Below, piece by piece: positions 41,802 to 42,173 of a DNA stretch of 42,173 nucleotides. The notes below the pieces were generated by a model. That model worked only from the letters and a program-made list of their open reading frames with translations, was not told the origin of the DNA and ran no database searches. Origin of the DNA: Planctomycetia bacterium (GTDB lineage: Bacteria; Planctomycetota; Phycisphaerae; Phycisphaerales; SM1A02); NCBI GenBank assembly GCA_005776885.1, contig SXOD01000019.1:97577-139749 (forward strand), in the 5' to 3' direction. How positions within the stretch are numbered: position 1 is the first letter of the stretch; each line of letters starts with the position of its first letter. Both the position numbers and the translations under genes were made by a program.

Positions 41802-41807
41802 GAATGC

Positions 41808-41821
41808 CTCGGCTCACCGAG
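41808..41821 (-). promoter_or_regulatory. Small hairpin at the avd ribosome-binding site
   Basis: CTCGG and CCGAG around TGAG (minus strand) end one base before completing the GAGG that lies six bases upstream of the avd ATG. It may limit avd translation, or serve as the post-VR hairpin known from some DGRs, though it is about 90 bp from the VR. Confidence 0.25.
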
Positions 41822-41866
41822 CCACCTGCGTCTTCACAGCGGCGTGTGAGGAAGCTTGGATTTCGT

Positions 41867-41905
41867 GGAAGGGAAAAGGGAAAATGGAAAATGGGAAAAG
41901 GAAAG
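41867..41905. repeat. Purine-rich low-complexity tract after the target gene
   Basis: About 39 bp of G and A in groups such as GGGAAAATGGAAAATGGG, with two T interruptions, directly after the target gene stop (pyrimidine-rich on the coding strand). No function assigned. Its position right beside the 3' end of the variable repeat is notable. Confidence 0.7.
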
Positions 41906-42172
41906 TTACGGAGTCCTGGCGGCCCGGAAGCCGATGTAGCTGCCCGCGCCGCCGGGCGAGCCGTCGGCGCGGGCGGAGGCACGGCAGACGTCGGAGAAGT
42001 TGTTCCAACCGCCGCCGCGGACCACACGGTAAGAACCACTTATCGGACCTTGTGGGTCGTTCTCGGGGCTGCTCGCGTAGTAGATGGACGAGTACCAGTC
42101 CTTCACCCACTCCCACACATTCCCGCTCATGTCGTGCAGTCCGAAGCCGTTGCCTGCCTTCTGGCCGACGGG
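41906..42172 (-). CDS. DGR target protein, FGE/C-type-lectin-fold (partial, 5' end outside window)
   Basis: The last 88 residues of a formylglycine-generating-enzyme-like (SUMF1) domain: GFGLHDMSGNVWEWVKDWYS, then SGSYRVVRGGGWNNF and finally YIGFRAARTP. These are the classic FGE C-terminal blocks, which adopt a C-type-lectin-like fold used by many DGR targets. The final 41 codons are the variable repeat, which would place diversified residues on the ligand-binding face. The conserved Trp, Arg and Phe residues fall on invariant codons of the template. The N-terminal part and any signal peptide lie beyond the window, so location in the cell is unknown. Confidence 0.93.
   Translation of the reverse strand, partial: PVGQKAGNGFGLHDMSGNVWEWVKDWYSSIYYASSPENDPQGPISGSYRVVRGGGWNNFSDVCRASARADGSPGGAGSYIGFRAARTP
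41909..42031 (-). repeat. Variable repeat (VR) at the 3' end of the target gene
   Basis: 123-bp region matching the template repeat at 40187-40309. 15 codons differ through template A, e.g. AAC to TTC, GAC, GTC, GCC, GGC, AGC and TAC, while two AAC codons remain unchanged. The segment from ATCGGCTTCCGGGCCGCCAG to the stop is invariant except for one C/G change and acts as the likely initiation-of-mutagenic-homing site. The similarity ends one codon before the TCT that precedes the first varied codon and two bases before the stop codon. Confidence 0.95.
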
Positions 42173-42173
42173 G

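Noticed and set aside
41867-41905. Terminator at the end of the DGR target gene
   Set aside because: The tract is pyrimidine-rich on the coding strand but has no preceding hairpin.

Overview
The window is a GC-rich chromosomal segment of a planctomycete-like bacterium, probably near Phycisphaerales. This is inferred from protein style only: repeated dockerin-like EF-hand tails ending in L..WG, two choice-of-anchor B surface proteins, a Tat-exported Gfo/Idh/MocA oxidoreductase, many lipoproteins, a sigma-54 gene, and small CxxC..CPECG membrane proteins. Most of the window (1 to about 35860) is core chromosome. The last 6.3 kb is accessory.

Regions: 1-4258 (minus) holds pdhA-pdhB, with a promoter of their own, behind an S41 protease. 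4350-5375 (plus) is a zinc-ribbon membrane protein. 5382-8272 (minus) is a YdjY lipoprotein-ruvC-trpE operon preceded by a strong promoter and an attenuator-like terminator. 8869-9534 (plus) carries a pterin synthase and a CDGSH protein. 9574-10957 (minus) has an ACT protein and a dockerin-tailed exported protein. 11059-15982 carries a DUF885 peptidase, a metallo-beta-lactamase-fold hydrolase, a HEAT lipoprotein and a MATE transporter. 15839-20820 (minus) is SRP RNA-dnaX-recR-rpoN-zinc-ribbon protein, every protein junction being a 4-nt ATGA overlap. 20862-23808 (plus) is PIN-TRAM, apbE and a HAD phosphatase. 23849-34310 (minus) is exported and surface proteins: oxidoreductase plus FGE-like lipoprotein, the tandem choice-of-anchor B pair, and an NHL propeller / YtkA-like / di-haem peroxidase cassette. 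34387-35859 is a NhaD-type antiporter.

Accessory part: 35864-37296 is an unusual unit. An AbiEi/DUF559-type nuclease gene is bracketed by two tandem arrays of 41-bp period, different in sequence but sharing the head CTTGAAACGG, each closed by a near-identical 61-bp inverted-repeat cap. After a lipoprotein and thiS-thiG comes a VapBC module with a probably leaderless promoter. The right end (40187-42172, minus) is a diversity-generating retroelement: an FGE-fold target ending in a variable repeat, avd, reverse transcriptase, and a template repeat full of AAC codons. Template and variable repeat differ at 23 positions over 123 bp, 22 of them at template adenines.

Other points of interest are a run of ten A in dnaX that would give a gamma-like product on slippage, a DnaX lacking the zinc cysteines, and an SRP RNA with a UGAC (URRC) tetraloop directly upstream of dnaX.
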